Assembly (NCBI GenBank): GCA_944474755.1
Contig: OX104117.1
Span: 37,279,222 to 37,343,221, forward strand
From: Limnoperna fortunei
Lineage: Eukaryota; Mollusca; Bivalvia; Mytilida; Modiolidae
Direction of reading: 5' to 3'
DNA length: 64,000 bases
Position numbers and translations under genes: made by a program. Under the pieces are notes generated by a model. It was not told the origin of the DNA, searched no databases, and saw only the letters and a list, made by a program, of their open reading frames with translations. Positions 1-15,000 of this stretch are shown piece by piece; position 1 is the first letter of the stretch, and each line of letters opens with the position of its first letter.

Positions 1-3000
1 GTTAACTCTTTTTAAAGCTCTGGAAGCATCCCTATCTTCAGGGATGAAGTCTGAGAGACTCCGAAAACAGAAAATTGGCAATTATTCCACTAGACTAAAA
101 TAATCCTAATCCATTATATTTCATCAAATGTTTAATTTCTAATTTTTTTTTCAAAGTTCCTTCTTTCCAATAAGCCCAAAAAGTAAAACCAAAACAAGAA
201 AAAAGCCAAAGAAAAAAAATTACAAAGAAATATACCATTTTATGGGGAACTACATTCGTGGACAACGAGGTGCAAAGGTCATCAATTGTGTTGTCGTTCC
301 TAAATACAAAAACACAATTGTTGACAGCTCTTTTTCCCTCTTTGTTTATATTAACATAAAGTCAATTAAAAAAAATTCCACCGATAGTTCTGGAATGCCA
401 TTTGGTAGTCTGAAAGTTCAATACCTCTTCCAAACTATATCCAAAATTTAGAAAAATTGATCAATGTTAACTCTTTTTAAAGCTCTGGAAGCATCCCTAT
501 CTTCAGGGATGAAGTCTGAGAGACTCCGAAAACAGGAAATTGGCAATTATTCCACTAGACTAAAATAATCCTAATCCATTATATTTCATCAAATGTTTAA
601 TTTCTAATTTTTTTTCAAAGTTCCTTCTTTCCAATAAGCCCAAAAAGTAAAACCAAAACAAGAAAAAAGCCAAAGAAAAAAAATTACAAAGAAATATACC
701 ATTTTATGGGGAACTACATTCGTGGACAACGAGGTGCAAAGGTCATCAATTGTGTTGTCGTTCCTAATTCCTAGGAACAAAAACACAATTGTTGACAGCT
801 CTTTTTCCCTCTTTGTTTATATTAACATAAAGTCAATTAAAAAAATTCCACCGATAGTTCTGGAATGCCATTTGGTAGTCTGAAAGTTCAATACCTCTTC
901 CAAACTATATCCAAAATTTAGAAAAATTGATCAATGTTAACTCTTTTTAAAGCTCTGGAAGCATCCCTATCTTCAGGGATGAAGTCTGAGAGACTCCGAA
1001 AACAGGAAATTGGCAATTATTCCACTAGACTAAAATAATCCTAATCCATTATATTTCATCAAATGTTTAATTTCTAATTTTTTTTCAAAGTTCCTTCTTT
1101 CCAATAAGCCCAAAAAGTAAAACCAAAACAAGAAAAAAGCCAAAGAAAAAAAATTACAAAGAAATATACCATTTTATGGGGAACTACATTCGTGGACAAC
1201 GAGGTGCAAAGGTCATCAATTGTGTTGTCGTTCCTAAATACAAAAACACAATTGTTGACAGCTCTTTTTCCCTCTTTGTTTATATTAACATAAAGTCAAT
1301 TAAAAAAAATTCCACCGATAGTTCTGGAATGCCATTTGGTAGTCTGAAAGTTCAATACCTCTTCCAAACTATATCCAAAATTTAGAAAAATTGATCAATG
1401 TTAACTCTTTTTAAAGCTCTGGAAGCATCCCTATCTTCAGGGATGAAGTCTGAGAGACTCCGAAAACAGGAAATTGGCAATTATTCCACTAGACTAAAAT
1501 AATCCTAATCCATTATATTTCATCAAATGTTTAATTTCTAATTTTTTTTCAAAGTTCCTTCTTTCCAATAAGCCCAAAAAGTAAAACCAAAACAAGAAAA
1601 AAGCCAAAGAAAAAAAATTACAAAGAAATATACCATTTTATGGGGAACTACATTCGTGGACAACGAGGTGCAAAGGTCATCAATTGTGTTGTCGTTCCTA
1701 AATACAAAAACACAATTGTTGACAGCTCTTTTTCCCTCTTTGTTTATATTAACATAAAGTCAATTAAAAAAAATTCCACCGATAGTTCTGGAATGCCATT
1801 TGGTAGTCTGAAAGTTCAATACCTCTTCCAAACTATATCCAAAATTTAGAAAAATTGATCAATGTTAACTCTTTTTAAAGCTCTGGAAGCATCCCTATCT
1901 TCAGGGATGAAGTCTGAGAGACTCCGAAAACAGAAAATTGGCAATTATTCCACTAGACTAAAATAATCCTAATCCATTATATTTCATCAAATGTTTAATT
2001 TCTAATTTTTTTTTCAAAGTTCCTTCTTTCCAATAAGCCCAAAAAGTAAAACCAAAACAAGAAAAAAGCCAAAGAAAAAAAATTACAAAGAAATATACCA
2101 TTTTATGGGGAACTACATTCGTGGACAACGAGGTGCAAAGGTCATCAATTGTGTTGTCGTTCCTAAATACAAAAACACAATTGTTGACAGCTCTTTTTCC
2201 CTCTTTGTTTATATTAACATAAAGTCAATTAAAAAAAATTCCACCGATAGTTCTGGAATGCCATTTGGTAGTCTGAAAGTTCAATACCTCTTCCAAACTA
2301 TATCCAAAATTTAGAAAAATTGATCAATGTTAACTCTTTTTAAAGCTCTGGAAGCATCCCTATCTTCAGGGATGAAGTCTGAGAGACTCCGAAAACAGGA
2401 AATTGGCAATTATTCCACTAGACTAAAATAATCCTAATCCATTATATTTCATCAAATGTTTAATTTCTAATTTTTTTTCAAAGTTCCTTCTTTCCAATAA
2501 GCCCAAAAAGTAAAACCAAAACAAGAAAAAAGCCAAAGAAAAAAAATTACAAAGAAATATACCATTTTATGGGGAACTACATTCGTGGACAACGAGGTGC
2601 AAAGGTCATCAATTGTGTTGTCGTTCCTAATTCCTAGGAACAAAAACACAATTGTTGACAGCTCTTTTTCCCTCTTTGTTTATATTAACATAAAGTCAAT
2701 TAAAAAAAATTCCACCGATAGTTCTGGAATGCCATTTGGTAGTCTGAAAGTTCAATACCTCTTCCAAACTATATCCAAAATTTAGAAAAATTGATCAATG
2801 TTAACTCTTTTTAAAGCTCTGGAAGCATCCCTATCTTCAGGGATGAAGTCTGAGAGACTCCGAAAACAGGAAATTGGCAATTATTCCACTAGACTAAAAT
2901 AATCCTAATCCATTATATTTCATCAAATGTTTAATTTCTAATTTTTTTTCAAAGTTCCTTCTTTCCAATAAGCCCAAAAAGTAAAACCAAAACAAGAAAA

Positions 3001-6000
3001 AAGCCAAAGAAAAAAATTACAAAGAAATATACCATTTTATGGGGAACTACATTCGTGGACAACGAGGTGCAAAGGTCATCAATTGTGTTGTCGTTCCTAA
3101 TTCCTAGGAACAAAAACACAATTGTTGACAGCTCTTTTTCCCTCTTTGTTTATATTAACATAAAGTCAATTAAAAAAAATTCCACCGATAGTTCTGGAAT
3201 GCCATTTGGTAGTCTGAAAGTTCAATACCTCTTCCAAACTATATCCAAAATTTAGAAAAATTGATCAATGTTAACTCTTTTTAAAGCTCTGGAAGCATCC
3301 CTATCTTCAGGGATGAAGTCTGAGAGACTCCGAAAACAGGAAATTGGCAATTATTCCACTAGACTAAAATAATCCTAATCCATTATATTTCATCAAATGT
3401 TTAATTTCTAATTTTTTTTCAAAGTTCCTTCTTTCCAATAAGCCCAAAAAGTAAAACCAAAACAAGAAAAAAGCCAAAGAAAAAAAATTACAAAGAAATA
3501 TACCATTTTATGGGGAACTACATTCGTGGACAACGAGGTGCAAAGGTCATCAATTGTGTTGTCGTTCCTAAATACAAAAACACAATTGTTGACAGCTCTT
3601 TTTCCCTCTTTGTTTATATTAACATAAAGTCAATTAAAAAAAATTCCACCGATAGTTCTGGAATGCCATTTGGTAGTCTGAAAGTTCAATACCTCTTCCA
3701 AACTATATCCAAAATTTAGAAAAATTGATCAATGTTAACTCTTTTTAAAGCTCTGGAAGCATCCCTATCTTCAGGGATGAAGTCTGAGAGACTCCGAAAA
3801 CAGGAAATTGGCAATTATTCCACTAGACTAAAATACTCCTAATCCATTATATTTCATCAAATGTTTAATTTCTAATTTTTTTTCAAAGTTCCTTCTTTCC
3901 AATAAGCCCAAAAAGTAAAACCAAAACAAGAAAAAAGCCAAAGAAAAAAAATTACAAAGAAATATACCATTTTATGGGGAACTACATTCGTGGACAACGA
4001 GGTGCAAAGGTCATCAATTGTGTTGTCGTTCCTAAATACAAAAACACAATTGTTGACAGCTCTTTTTCCCTCTTTGTTTATATTAACATAAAGTCAATTA
4101 AAAAAAATTCCACCGATAGTTCTGGAATGCCATTTGGTAGTCTGAAAGTTCAATACCTCTTCCAAACTATATCCAAAATTTAGAAAAATTGATCAATGTT
4201 AACTCTTTTTAAAGCTCTGGAAGCATCCCTATCTTCAGGGATGAAGTCTGAGAGACTCCGAAAACAGGAAATTGGCAATTATTCCACTAGACTAAAATAA
4301 TCCTAATCCATTATATTTCATCAAATGTTTAATTTCTAATTTTTTTTCAAAGTTCCTTCTTTCCAATAAGCCCAAAAAGTAAAACCAAAACAAGAAAAAA
4401 GCCAAAGAAAAAAAATTACAAAGAAATATACCATTTTATGGGGAACTACATTCGTGGACAACGAGGTGCAAAGGTCATCAATTGTGTTGTCGTTCCTAAA
4501 TACAAAAACACAATTGTTGACAGCTCTTTTTCCCTCTTTGTTTATATTAACATAAAGTCAATTAAAAAAAATTCCACCGATAGTTCTGGAATGCCATTTG
4601 GTAGTCTGAAAGTTCAATACCTCTTCCAAACTATATCCAAAATTTAGAAAAATTGATCAATGTTAACTCTTTTTAAAGCTCTGGAAGCATCCCTATCTTC
4701 AGGGATGAAGTCTGAGAGACTCCGAAAACAGAAAATTGGCAATTATTCCACTAGACTAAAATAATCCTAATCCATTATATTTCATCAAATGTTTAATTTC
4801 TAATTTTTTTTCAAAGTTCCTTCTTTCCAATAAGCCCAAAAAGTAAAACCAAAACAAGAAAAAAGCCAAAGAAAAAAAATTACAAAGAAATATACCATTT
4901 TATGGGGAACTACATTCGTGGACAACGAGGTGCAAAGGTCATCAATTGTGTTGTCGTTCCTAAATACAAAAACACAATTGTTGACAGCTCTTTTTCCCTC
5001 TTTGTTTATATTAACATAAAGTCAATTAAAAAAAATTCCACCGATAGTTCTGGAATGCCATTTGGTAGTCTGAAAGTTCAATACCTCTTCCAAACTATAT
5101 CCAAAATTTAGAAAAATTGATCAATGTTAACTCTTTTTAAAGCTCTGGAAGCATCCCTATCTTCAGGGATGAAGTCTGAGAGACTCCGAAAACAGAAAAT
5201 TGGCAATTATTCCACTAGACTAAAATAATCCTAATCCATTATATTTCATCAAATGTTTAATTTCTAATTTTTTTTCAAAGTTCCTTCTTTCCAATAAGCC
5301 CAAAAAGTAAAACCAAAACAAGAAAAAAGCCAAAGAAAAAAAATTACAAAGAAATATACCATTTTATGGGGAACTACATTCGTGGACAACGAGGTGCAAA
5401 GGTCATCAATTGTGTTGTCGTTCCTAAATACAAAAACACAATTGTTGACAGCTCTTTTTCCCTCTTTGTTTATATTAACATAAAGTCAATTAAAAAAAAT
5501 TCCACCGATAGTTCTGGAATGCCATTTGGTAGTCTGAAAGTTCAATACCTCTTCCAAACTATATCCAAAATTTAGAAAAATTGATCAATGTTAACTCTTT
5601 TTAAAGCTCTGGAAGCATCCCTATCTTCAGGGATGAAGTCTGAGAGACTCCGAAAACAGGAAATTGGCAATTATTCCACTAGACTAAAATAATCCTAATC
5701 CATTATATTTCATCAAATGTTTAATTTCTAATTTTTTTTCAAAGTTCCTTCTTTCCAATAAGCCCAAAAAGTAAAACCAAAACAAGAAAAAAGCCAAAGA
5801 AAAAAAATTACAAAGAAATATACCATTTTATGGGGAACTACATTCGTGGACAACGAGGTGCAAAGGTCATCAATTGTGTTGTCGTTCCTAATTCCTAGGA
5901 ACAAAAACACAATTGTTGACAGCTCTTTTTCCCTCTTTGTTTATATTAACATAAAGTCAATTAAAAAAAATTCCACCGATAGTTCTGGAATGCCATTTGG

Positions 6001-9000
6001 TAGTCTGAAAGTTCAATACCTCTTCCAAACTATATCCAAAATTTAGAAAAATTGATCAATGTTAACTCTTTTTAAAGCTCTGGAAGCATCCCTATCTTCA
6101 GGGATGAAGTCTGAGAGACTCCGAAAACAGGAAATTGGCAATTATTCCACTAGACTAAAATAATCCTAATCCATTATATTTCATCAAATGTTTAATTTCT
6201 AATTTTTTTTCAAAGTTCCTTCTTTCCAATAAGCCCAAAAAGTAAAACCAAAACAAGAAAAAAGCCAAAGAAAAAAAATTACAAAGAAATATACCATTTT
6301 ATGGGGAACTACATTCGTGGACAACGAGGTGCAAAGGTCATCAATTGTGTTGTCGTTCCTAATTCCTAGGAACAAAAACACAATTGTTGACAGCTCTTTT
6401 TCCCTCTTTGTTTATATTAACATAAAGTCAATTAAAAAAAATTCCACCGATAGTTCTGGAATGCCATTTGGTAGTCTGAAAGTTCAATACCTCTTCCAAA
6501 CTATATCCAAAATTTAGAAAAATTGATCAATGTTAACTCTTTTTAAAGCTCTGGAAGCATCCCTATCTTCAGGGATGAAGTCTGAGAGACTCCGAAAACA
6601 GGAAATTGGCAATTATTCCACTAGACTAAAATAATCCTAATCCATTATATTTCATCAAATGTTTAATTTCTAATTTTTTTTCAAAGTTCCTTCTTTCCAA
6701 TAAGCCCAAAAAGTAAAACCAAAACAAGAAAAAAGCCAAAGAAAAAAAATTACAAAGAAATATACCATTTTATGGGGAACTACATTCGTGGACAACGAGG
6801 TGCAAAGGTCATCAATTGTGTTGTCGTTCCTAAATACAAAAACACAATTGTTGACAGCTCTTTTTCCCTCTTTGTTTATATTAACATAAAGTCAATTAAA
6901 AAAAATTCCACCGATAGTTCTGGAATGCCATTTGGTAGTCTGAAAGTTCAATACCTCTTCCAAACTATATCCAAAATTTAGAAAAATTGATCAATGTTAA
7001 CTCTTTTTAAAGCTCTGGAAGCATCCCTATCTTCAGGGATGAAGTCTGAGAGACTCCGAAAACAGGAAATTGGCAATTATTCCACTAGACTAAAATAATC
7101 CTAATCCATTATATTTCATCAAATGTTTAATTTCTAATTTTTTTTCAAAGTTCCTTCTTTCCAATAAGCCCAAAAAGTAAAACCAAAACAAGAAAAAAGC
7201 CAAAGAAAAAAAATTACAAAGAAATATACCATTTTATGGGGAACTACATTCGTGGACAACGAGGTGCAAAGGTCATCAATTGTGTTGTCGTTCCTAAATA
7301 CAAAAACACAATTGTTGACAGCTCTTTTTCCCTCTTTGTTTATATTAACATAAAGTCAATTAAAAAAAATTCCACCGATAGTTCTGGAATGCCATTTGGT
7401 AGTCTGAAAGTTCAATACCTCTTCCAAACTATATCCAAAATTTAGAAAAATTGATCAATGTTAACTCTTTTTAAAGCTCTGGAAGCATCCCTATCTTCAG
7501 GGATGAAGTCTGAGAGACTCCGAAAACAGGAAATTGGCAATTATTCCACTAGACTAAAATAATCCTAATCCATTATATTTCATCAAATGTTTAATTTCTA
7601 ATTTTTTTTCAAAGTTCCTTCTTTCCAATAAGCCCAAAAAGTAAAACCAAAACAAGAAAAAAGCCAAAGAAAAAAAATTACAAAGAAATATACCATTTTA
7701 TGGGGAACTACATTCGTGGACAACGAGGTGCAAAGGTCATCAATTGTGTTGTCGTTCCTAAATACAAAAACACAATTGTTGACAGCTCTTTTTCCCTCTT
7801 TGTTTATATTAACATAAAGTCAATTAAAAAAAATTCCACCGATAGTTCTGGAATGCCATTTGGTAGTCTGAAAGTTCAATACCTCTTCCAAACTATATCC
7901 AAAATTTAGAAAAATTGATCAATGTTAACTCTTTTTAAAGCTCTGGAAGCATCCCTATCTTCAGGGATGAAGTCTGAGAGACTCCGAAAACAGGAAATTG
8001 GCAATTATTCCACTAGACTAAAATAATCCTAATCCATTATATTTCATCAAAAGTTTAATTTCTAATTTTTTTTCAAAGTTCCTTCTTTCCAATAAGCCCA
8101 AAAAGTAAAACCAAAACAAGAAAAAAGCCAAAGAAAAAAAAATTACAAAGAAATATACCATTTTATGGGGAACTACATTCGTGGACAACGAGGTGCAAAG
8201 GTCATCAATTGTGTTGTCGTTCCTAATTCCTAGGAACAAAAACACAATTGTTGACAGCTCTTTTTCCCTCTTTGTTTATATTAACATAAAGTCAATTAAA
8301 AAAAATTCCACCGATAGTTCTGGAATGCCATTTGGTAGTCTGAAAGTTCAATACCTCTTCCAAACTATATCCAAAATTTAGAAAAATTGATCAATGTTAA
8401 CTCTTTTTAAAGCTCTGGAAGTATCCCTATCTTCAGGGATGAAGTCTGAGAGACTCCGAAAACAGGAAATTGGCAATTATTCCACTAGACTAAAATAATC
8501 CTAATCCATTATATTTCATCAAATGTTTAATTTCTAATTTTTTTTCAAAGTTCCTTCTTTCCAATAAGCCCAAAAAGTAAAACCAAAACAAGAAAAAAGC
8601 CAAAGAAAAAAAATTACAAAGAAATATACCATTTTATGGGGAACTACATTCGTGGACAACGAGGTGCAAAGGTCATCAATTGTGTTGTCGTTCCTAATTC
8701 CTAGGAACAAAAACACAATTGTTGACAGCTCTTTTTCCCTCTTTGTTTATATTAACATAAAGTCAATTAAAAAAAATTCCACCGATAGTTCTGGAATGCC
8801 ATTTGGTAGTCTGAAAGTTCAATACCTCTTCCAAACTATATCCAAAATTTAGAAAAATTGATCAATGTTAACTCTTTTTAAAGCTCTGGAAGCATCCCTA
8901 TCTTCAGGGATGAAGTCTGAGAGACTCCGAAAACAGGAAATTGGCAATTATTCCACTAGACTAAAATAATCCTAATCCATTATATTTCATCAAATGTTTA

Positions 9001-12000
9001 ATTTCTAATTTTTTTTCAAAGTTCCTTCTTTCCAATAAGCCCAAAAAGTAAAACCAAAACAAGAAAAAAGCCAAAGAAAAAAAATTACAAAGAAATATAC
9101 CATTTTATGGGGAACTACATTCGTGGACAACGAGGTGCAAAGGTCATCAATTGTGTTGTCGTTCCTAAATACAAAAACACAATTGTTGACAGCTCTTTTT
9201 CCCTCTTTGTTTATATTAACATAAAGTCAATTAAAAAAAATTCCACCGATAGTTCTGGAATGCCATTTGGTAGTCTGAAAGTTCAATACCTCTTCCAAAC
9301 TATATCCAAAATTTAGAAAAATTGATCAATGTTAACTCTTTTTAAAGCTCTGGAAGCATCCCTATCTTCAGGGATGAAGTCTGAGAGACTCCGAAAACAG
9401 GAAATTGGCAATTATTCCACTAGACTAAAATAATCCTAATCCATTATATTTCATCAAATGTTTAATTTCTAATTTTTTTTCAAAGTTCCTTCTTTCCAAT
9501 AAGCCCAAAAAGTAAAACCAAAACAAGAAAAAAGCCAAAGAAAAAAAATTACAAAGAAATATACCATTTTATGGGGAACTACATTCGTGGACAACGAGGT
9601 GCAAAGGTCATCAATTGTGTTGTCGTTCCTAAATACAAAAACACAATTGTTGACAGCTCTTTTTCCCTCTTTGTTTATATTAACATAAAGTCAATTAAAA
9701 AAAATTCCACCGATAGTTCTGGAATGCCATTTGGTAGTCTGAAAGTTCAATACCTCTTCCAAACTATATCCAAAATTTAGAAAAATTGATCAATGTTAAC
9801 TCTTTTTAAAGCTCTGGAAGCATCCCTATCTTCAGGGATGAAGTCTGAGAGACTCCGAAAACAGGAAATTGGCAATTATTCCACTAGACTAAAATAATCC
9901 TAATCCATTATATTTCATCAAATGTTTAATTTCTAATTTTTTTTCAAAGTTCCTTCTTTCCAATAAGCCCAAAAAGTAAAACCAAAACAAGAAAAAAGCC
10001 AAAGAAAAAAAATTACAAAGAAATATACCATTTTATGGGGAACTACATTCGTGGACAACGAGGTGCAAAGGTCATCAATTGTGTTGTCGTTCCTAATTCC
10101 TAGGAACAAAAACACAATTGTTGACAGCTCTTTTTCCCTCTTTGTTTATATTAACATAAAGTCAATTAAAAAAAATTCCACCGATAGTTCTGGAATGCCA
10201 TTTGGTAGTCTGAAAGTTCAATACCTCTTCCAAACTATATCCAAAATTTAGAAAAATTGATCAATGTTAACTCTTTTTAAAGCTCTGGAAGCATCCCTAT
10301 CTTCAGGGATGAAGTCTGAGAGACTCCGAAAACAGAAAATTGGCAATTATTCCACTAGACTAAAATAATCCTAATCCATTATATTTCATCAAATGTTTAA
10401 TTTCTAATTTTTTTTCAAAGTTCCTTCTTTCCAATAAGCCCAAAAAGTAAAACCAAAACAAGAAAAAAGCCAAAGAAAAAAAATTACAAAGAAATATACC
10501 ATTTTATGGGGAACTACATTCGTGGACAACGAGGTGCAAAGGTCATCAATTGTGTTGTCGTTCCTAAATACAAAAACACAATTGTTGACAGCTCTTTTTC
10601 CCTCTTTGTTTATATTAACATAAAGTCAATTAAAAAAAATTCCACCGATAGTTCTGGAATGCCATTTGGTAGTCTGAAAGTTCAATACCTCTTCCAAACT
10701 ATATCCAAAATTTAGAAAAATTGATCAATGTTAACTCTTTTTAAAGCTCTGGAAGCATCCCTATCTTCAGGGATGAAGTCTGAGAGACTCCGAAAACAGG
10801 AAATTGGCAATTATTCCACTAGACTAAAATAATCCTAATCCATTATATTTCATCAAATGTTTAATTTCTAATTTTTTTTCAAAGTTCCTTCTTTCCAATA
10901 AGCCCAAAAAGTAAAACCAAAACAAGAAAAAAGCCAAAGAAAAAAAATTACAAAGAAATATACCATTTTATGGGGAACTACATTCGTGGACAACGAGGTG
11001 CAAAGGTCATCAATTGTGTTGTCGTTCCTAAATACAAAAACACAATTGTTGACAGCTCTTTTTCCCTCTTTGTTTATATTAACATAAAGTCAATTAAAAA
11101 AAATTCCACCGATAGTTCTGGAATGCCATTTGGTAGTCTGAAAGTTCAATACCTCTTCCAAACTATATCCAAAATTTAGAAAAATTGATCAATGTTAACT
11201 CTTTTTAAAGCTCTGGAAGCATCCCTATCTTCAGGGATGAAGTCTGAGAGACTCCGAAAACAGGAAATTGGCAATTATTCCACTAGACTAAAATAATCCT
11301 AATCCATTATATTTCATCAAATGTTTAATTTCTAATTTTTTTTCAAAGTTCCTTCTTTCCAATAAGCCCAAAAAGTAAAACCAAAACAAGAAAAAAGCCA
11401 AAGAAAAAAAATTACAAAGAAATATACCATTTTATGGGGAACTACATTCGTGGACAACGAGGTGCAAAGGTCATCAATTGTGTTGTCGTTCCTAAATACA
11501 AAAACACAATTGTTGACAGCTCTTTTTCCCTCTTTGTTTATATTAACATAAAGTCAATTAAAAAAAATTCCACCGATAGTTCTGGAATGCCATTTGGTAG
11601 TCTGAAAGTTCAATACCTCTTCCAAACTATATCCAAAATTTAGAAAAATTGATCAATGTTAACTCTTTTTAAAGCTCTGGAAGCATCCCTATCTTCAGGG
11701 ATGAAGTCTGAGAGACTCCGAAAACAGGAAATTGGCAATTATTCCACTAGACTAAAATAATCCTAATCCATTATATTTCATCAAATGTTTAATTTCTAAT
11801 TTTTTTTCAAAGTTCCTTCTTTCCAATAAGCCCAAAAAGTAAAACCAAAACAAGAAAAAAGCCAAAGAAAAAAAATTACAAAGAAATATACCATTTTATG
11901 GGGAACTACATTCGTGGACAACGAGGTGCAAAGGTCATCAATTGTGTTGTCGTTCCTAATTCCTAGGAACAAAAACACAATTGTTGACAGCTCTTTTTCC

Positions 12001-15000
12001 CTCTTTGTTTATATTAACATAAAGTCAATTAAAAAAAATTCCACCGATAGTTCTGGAATGCCATTTGGTAGTCTGAAAGTTCAATACCTCTTCCAAACTA
12101 TATCCAAAATTTAGAAAAATTGATCAATGTTAACTCTTTTTAAAGCTCTGGAAGCATCCCTATCTTCAGGGATGAAGTCTGAGAGACTCCGAAAACAGAA
12201 AATTGGCAATTATTCCACTAGACTAAAATAATCCTAATCCATTATATTTCATCAAATGTTTAATTTCTAATTTTTTTTCAAAGTTCCTTTTTTCCAATAA
12301 GCCCAAAAAGTAAAACCAAAACAAGAAAAAAGCCAAAGAAAAAAAATTACAAAGAAATGTACCATTTTATGGGGAACTACATTCGTGGACAATGAGGTGC
12401 AAAGGTCATCAATTGTGTTGTCGTTCCTAATTCCTAGGAACAAAAACACAATTGTTGACAGCTCTTTTTCCCTCTTTGTTTATATTAACATAAAGTCAAT
12501 TAAAAAAAATTCCACCGATAGTTCTGGAATGCCATTTGGTAGTCTGAAAGTTCAATACCTCTTCCAAACTATATCCAAAATTTAGAAAAATTGATCAATG
12601 TTAACTCTTTTTAAAGCTCTGGAAGCATCCCTATCTTCAGGGATGAAGTCTGAGAGACTCCGAAAACAGGAAATTGGCAATTATTCCACTAGACTAAAAT
12701 AATCCTAATCCATTATATTTCATCAAATGTTTAATTTCTAATTTTTTTTCAAAGTTCCTTCTTTCCAATAAGCCCAAAAAGTAAAACCAAAACAAGAAAA
12801 AAGCCAAAGAAAAAAAATTACAAAGAAATATACCATTTTATGGGGAACTACATTCGTGGACAACGAGGTGCAAAGGTCATCAATTGTGTTGTCGTTCCTA
12901 AATACAAAAACACAATTGTTGACAGCTCTTTTTCCCTCTTTGTTTATATTAACATAAAGTCAATTAAAAAAAATTCCGCCGATAGTTCTGGAATGCCATT
13001 TGGTAGTCTGAAAGTTCAATACCTCTTCCAAACTATATCCAAAATTTAGAAAAATTGATCAATGTTAACTCTTTTTAAAGCTCTGGAAGCATCCCTATCT
13101 TCAGGGATGAAGTCTGAGAGACTCCGAAAACAGGAAATTGGCAATTATTCCACTAGACTAAAATAATCCTAATCCATTATATTTCATCAAATGTTTAATT
13201 TCTAATTTTTTTTCAAAGTTCCTTCTTTCCAATAAGCCCAAAAAGTAAAACCAAAACAAGAAAAAAGCCAAAGAAAAAAAATTACAAAGAAATATACCAT
13301 TTTATGGGGAACTACATTCGTGGACAACGAGGTGCAAAGGTCATCAATTGTGTTGTCGTTCCTAATTCCTAGGAACAAAAACACAATTGTTGACAGCTCT
13401 TTTTCCCTCTTTGTTTATATTAACATAAAGTCAATTAAAAAAAATTCCACCGATAGTTCTGGAATGCCATTTGGTAGTCTGAAAGTTCAATACCTCTTCC
13501 AAACTATATCCAAAATTTAGAAAAATTGATCAATGTTAACTCTTTTTAAAGCTCTGGAAGCATCCCTATCTTCAGGGATGAAGTCTGAGAGACTCCGAAA
13601 ACAGAAAATTGGCAATTATTCCACTAGACTAAAATAATCCTAATCCATTATATTTCATCAAATGTTTAATTTCTAATTTTTTTTCAAAGTTCCTTCTTTC
13701 CAATAAGCCCAAAAAGTAAAACCAAAACAAGAAAAAAGCCAAAGAAAAAAAATTACAAAGAAATGTACCATTTTATGGGGAACTACATTCGTGGACAATG
13801 AGGTGCAAAGGTCATCAATTGTGTTGTCGTTCCTAATTCCTAGGAACAAAAACACAATTGTTGACAGCTCTTTTTCCCTCTTTGTTTATATTAACATAAA
13901 GTCAATTAAAAAAAATTCCACCGATAGTTCTGGAATGCCATTTGGTAGTCTGAAAGTTCAATACCTCTTCCAAACTATATCTAAAATTTAGAAAAATTGA
14001 TCAATGTTAACTCTTTTTAAAGCTCTGGAAGCATCCCTATCTTCAGGGATGAAGTCTGAGAGACTCCGAAAACAGGAAATTGGCAATTATTCCACTAGAC
14101 TAAAATAATCCTAATCCATTATATTTCATCAAATGTTTAATTTCTAATTTTTTTTCAAAGTTCCTTCTTTCCAATAAGCCCAAAAAGTAAAACCAAAACA
14201 AGAAAAAAGCCAAAGAAAAAAAATTACAAAGAAATATACCATTTTATGGGGAACTACATTCGTGGACAACGAGGTGCAAAGGTCATCAATTGTGTTGTCG
14301 TTCCTAAATACAAAAACACAATTGTTGACAGCTCTTTTTCCCTCTTTGTTTATATTAACATAAAGTCAATTAAAAAAAATTCCGCCGATAGTTCTGGAAT
14401 GCCATTTGGTAGTCTGAAAGTTCAATACCTCTTCCAAACTATATCCAAAATTTAGAAAAATTGATCAATGTTAACTCTTTTTAAAGCTCTGGAAGCATCC
14501 CTATCTTCAGGGATGAAGTCTGAGAGACTCCGAAAACAGGAAATTGGCAATTATTCCACTAGACTAAAATAATCCTAATCCATTATATTTCATCAAATGT
14601 TTAATTTCTAATTTTTTTTCAAAGTTCCTTCTTTCCAATAAGCCCAAAAAGTAAAACCAAAACAAGAAAAAAGCCAAAGAAAAAAAATTACAAAGAAATA
14701 TACCATTTTATGGGGAACTACATTCGTGGACAACGAGGTGCAAAGGTCATCAATTGTGTTGTCGTTCCTAATTCCTAGGAACAAAAACACAATTGTTGAC
14801 AGCTCTTTTTCCCTCTTTGTTTATATTAACATAAAGTCAATTAAAAAAAATTCCACCGATAGTTCTGGAATGCCATTTGGTAGTCTGAAAGTTCAATACC
14901 TCTTCCAAACTATATCCAAAATTTAGAAAAATTGATCAATGTTAACTCTTTTTAAAGCTCTGGAAGCATCCCTATCTTCAGGGATGAAGTCTGAGAGACT

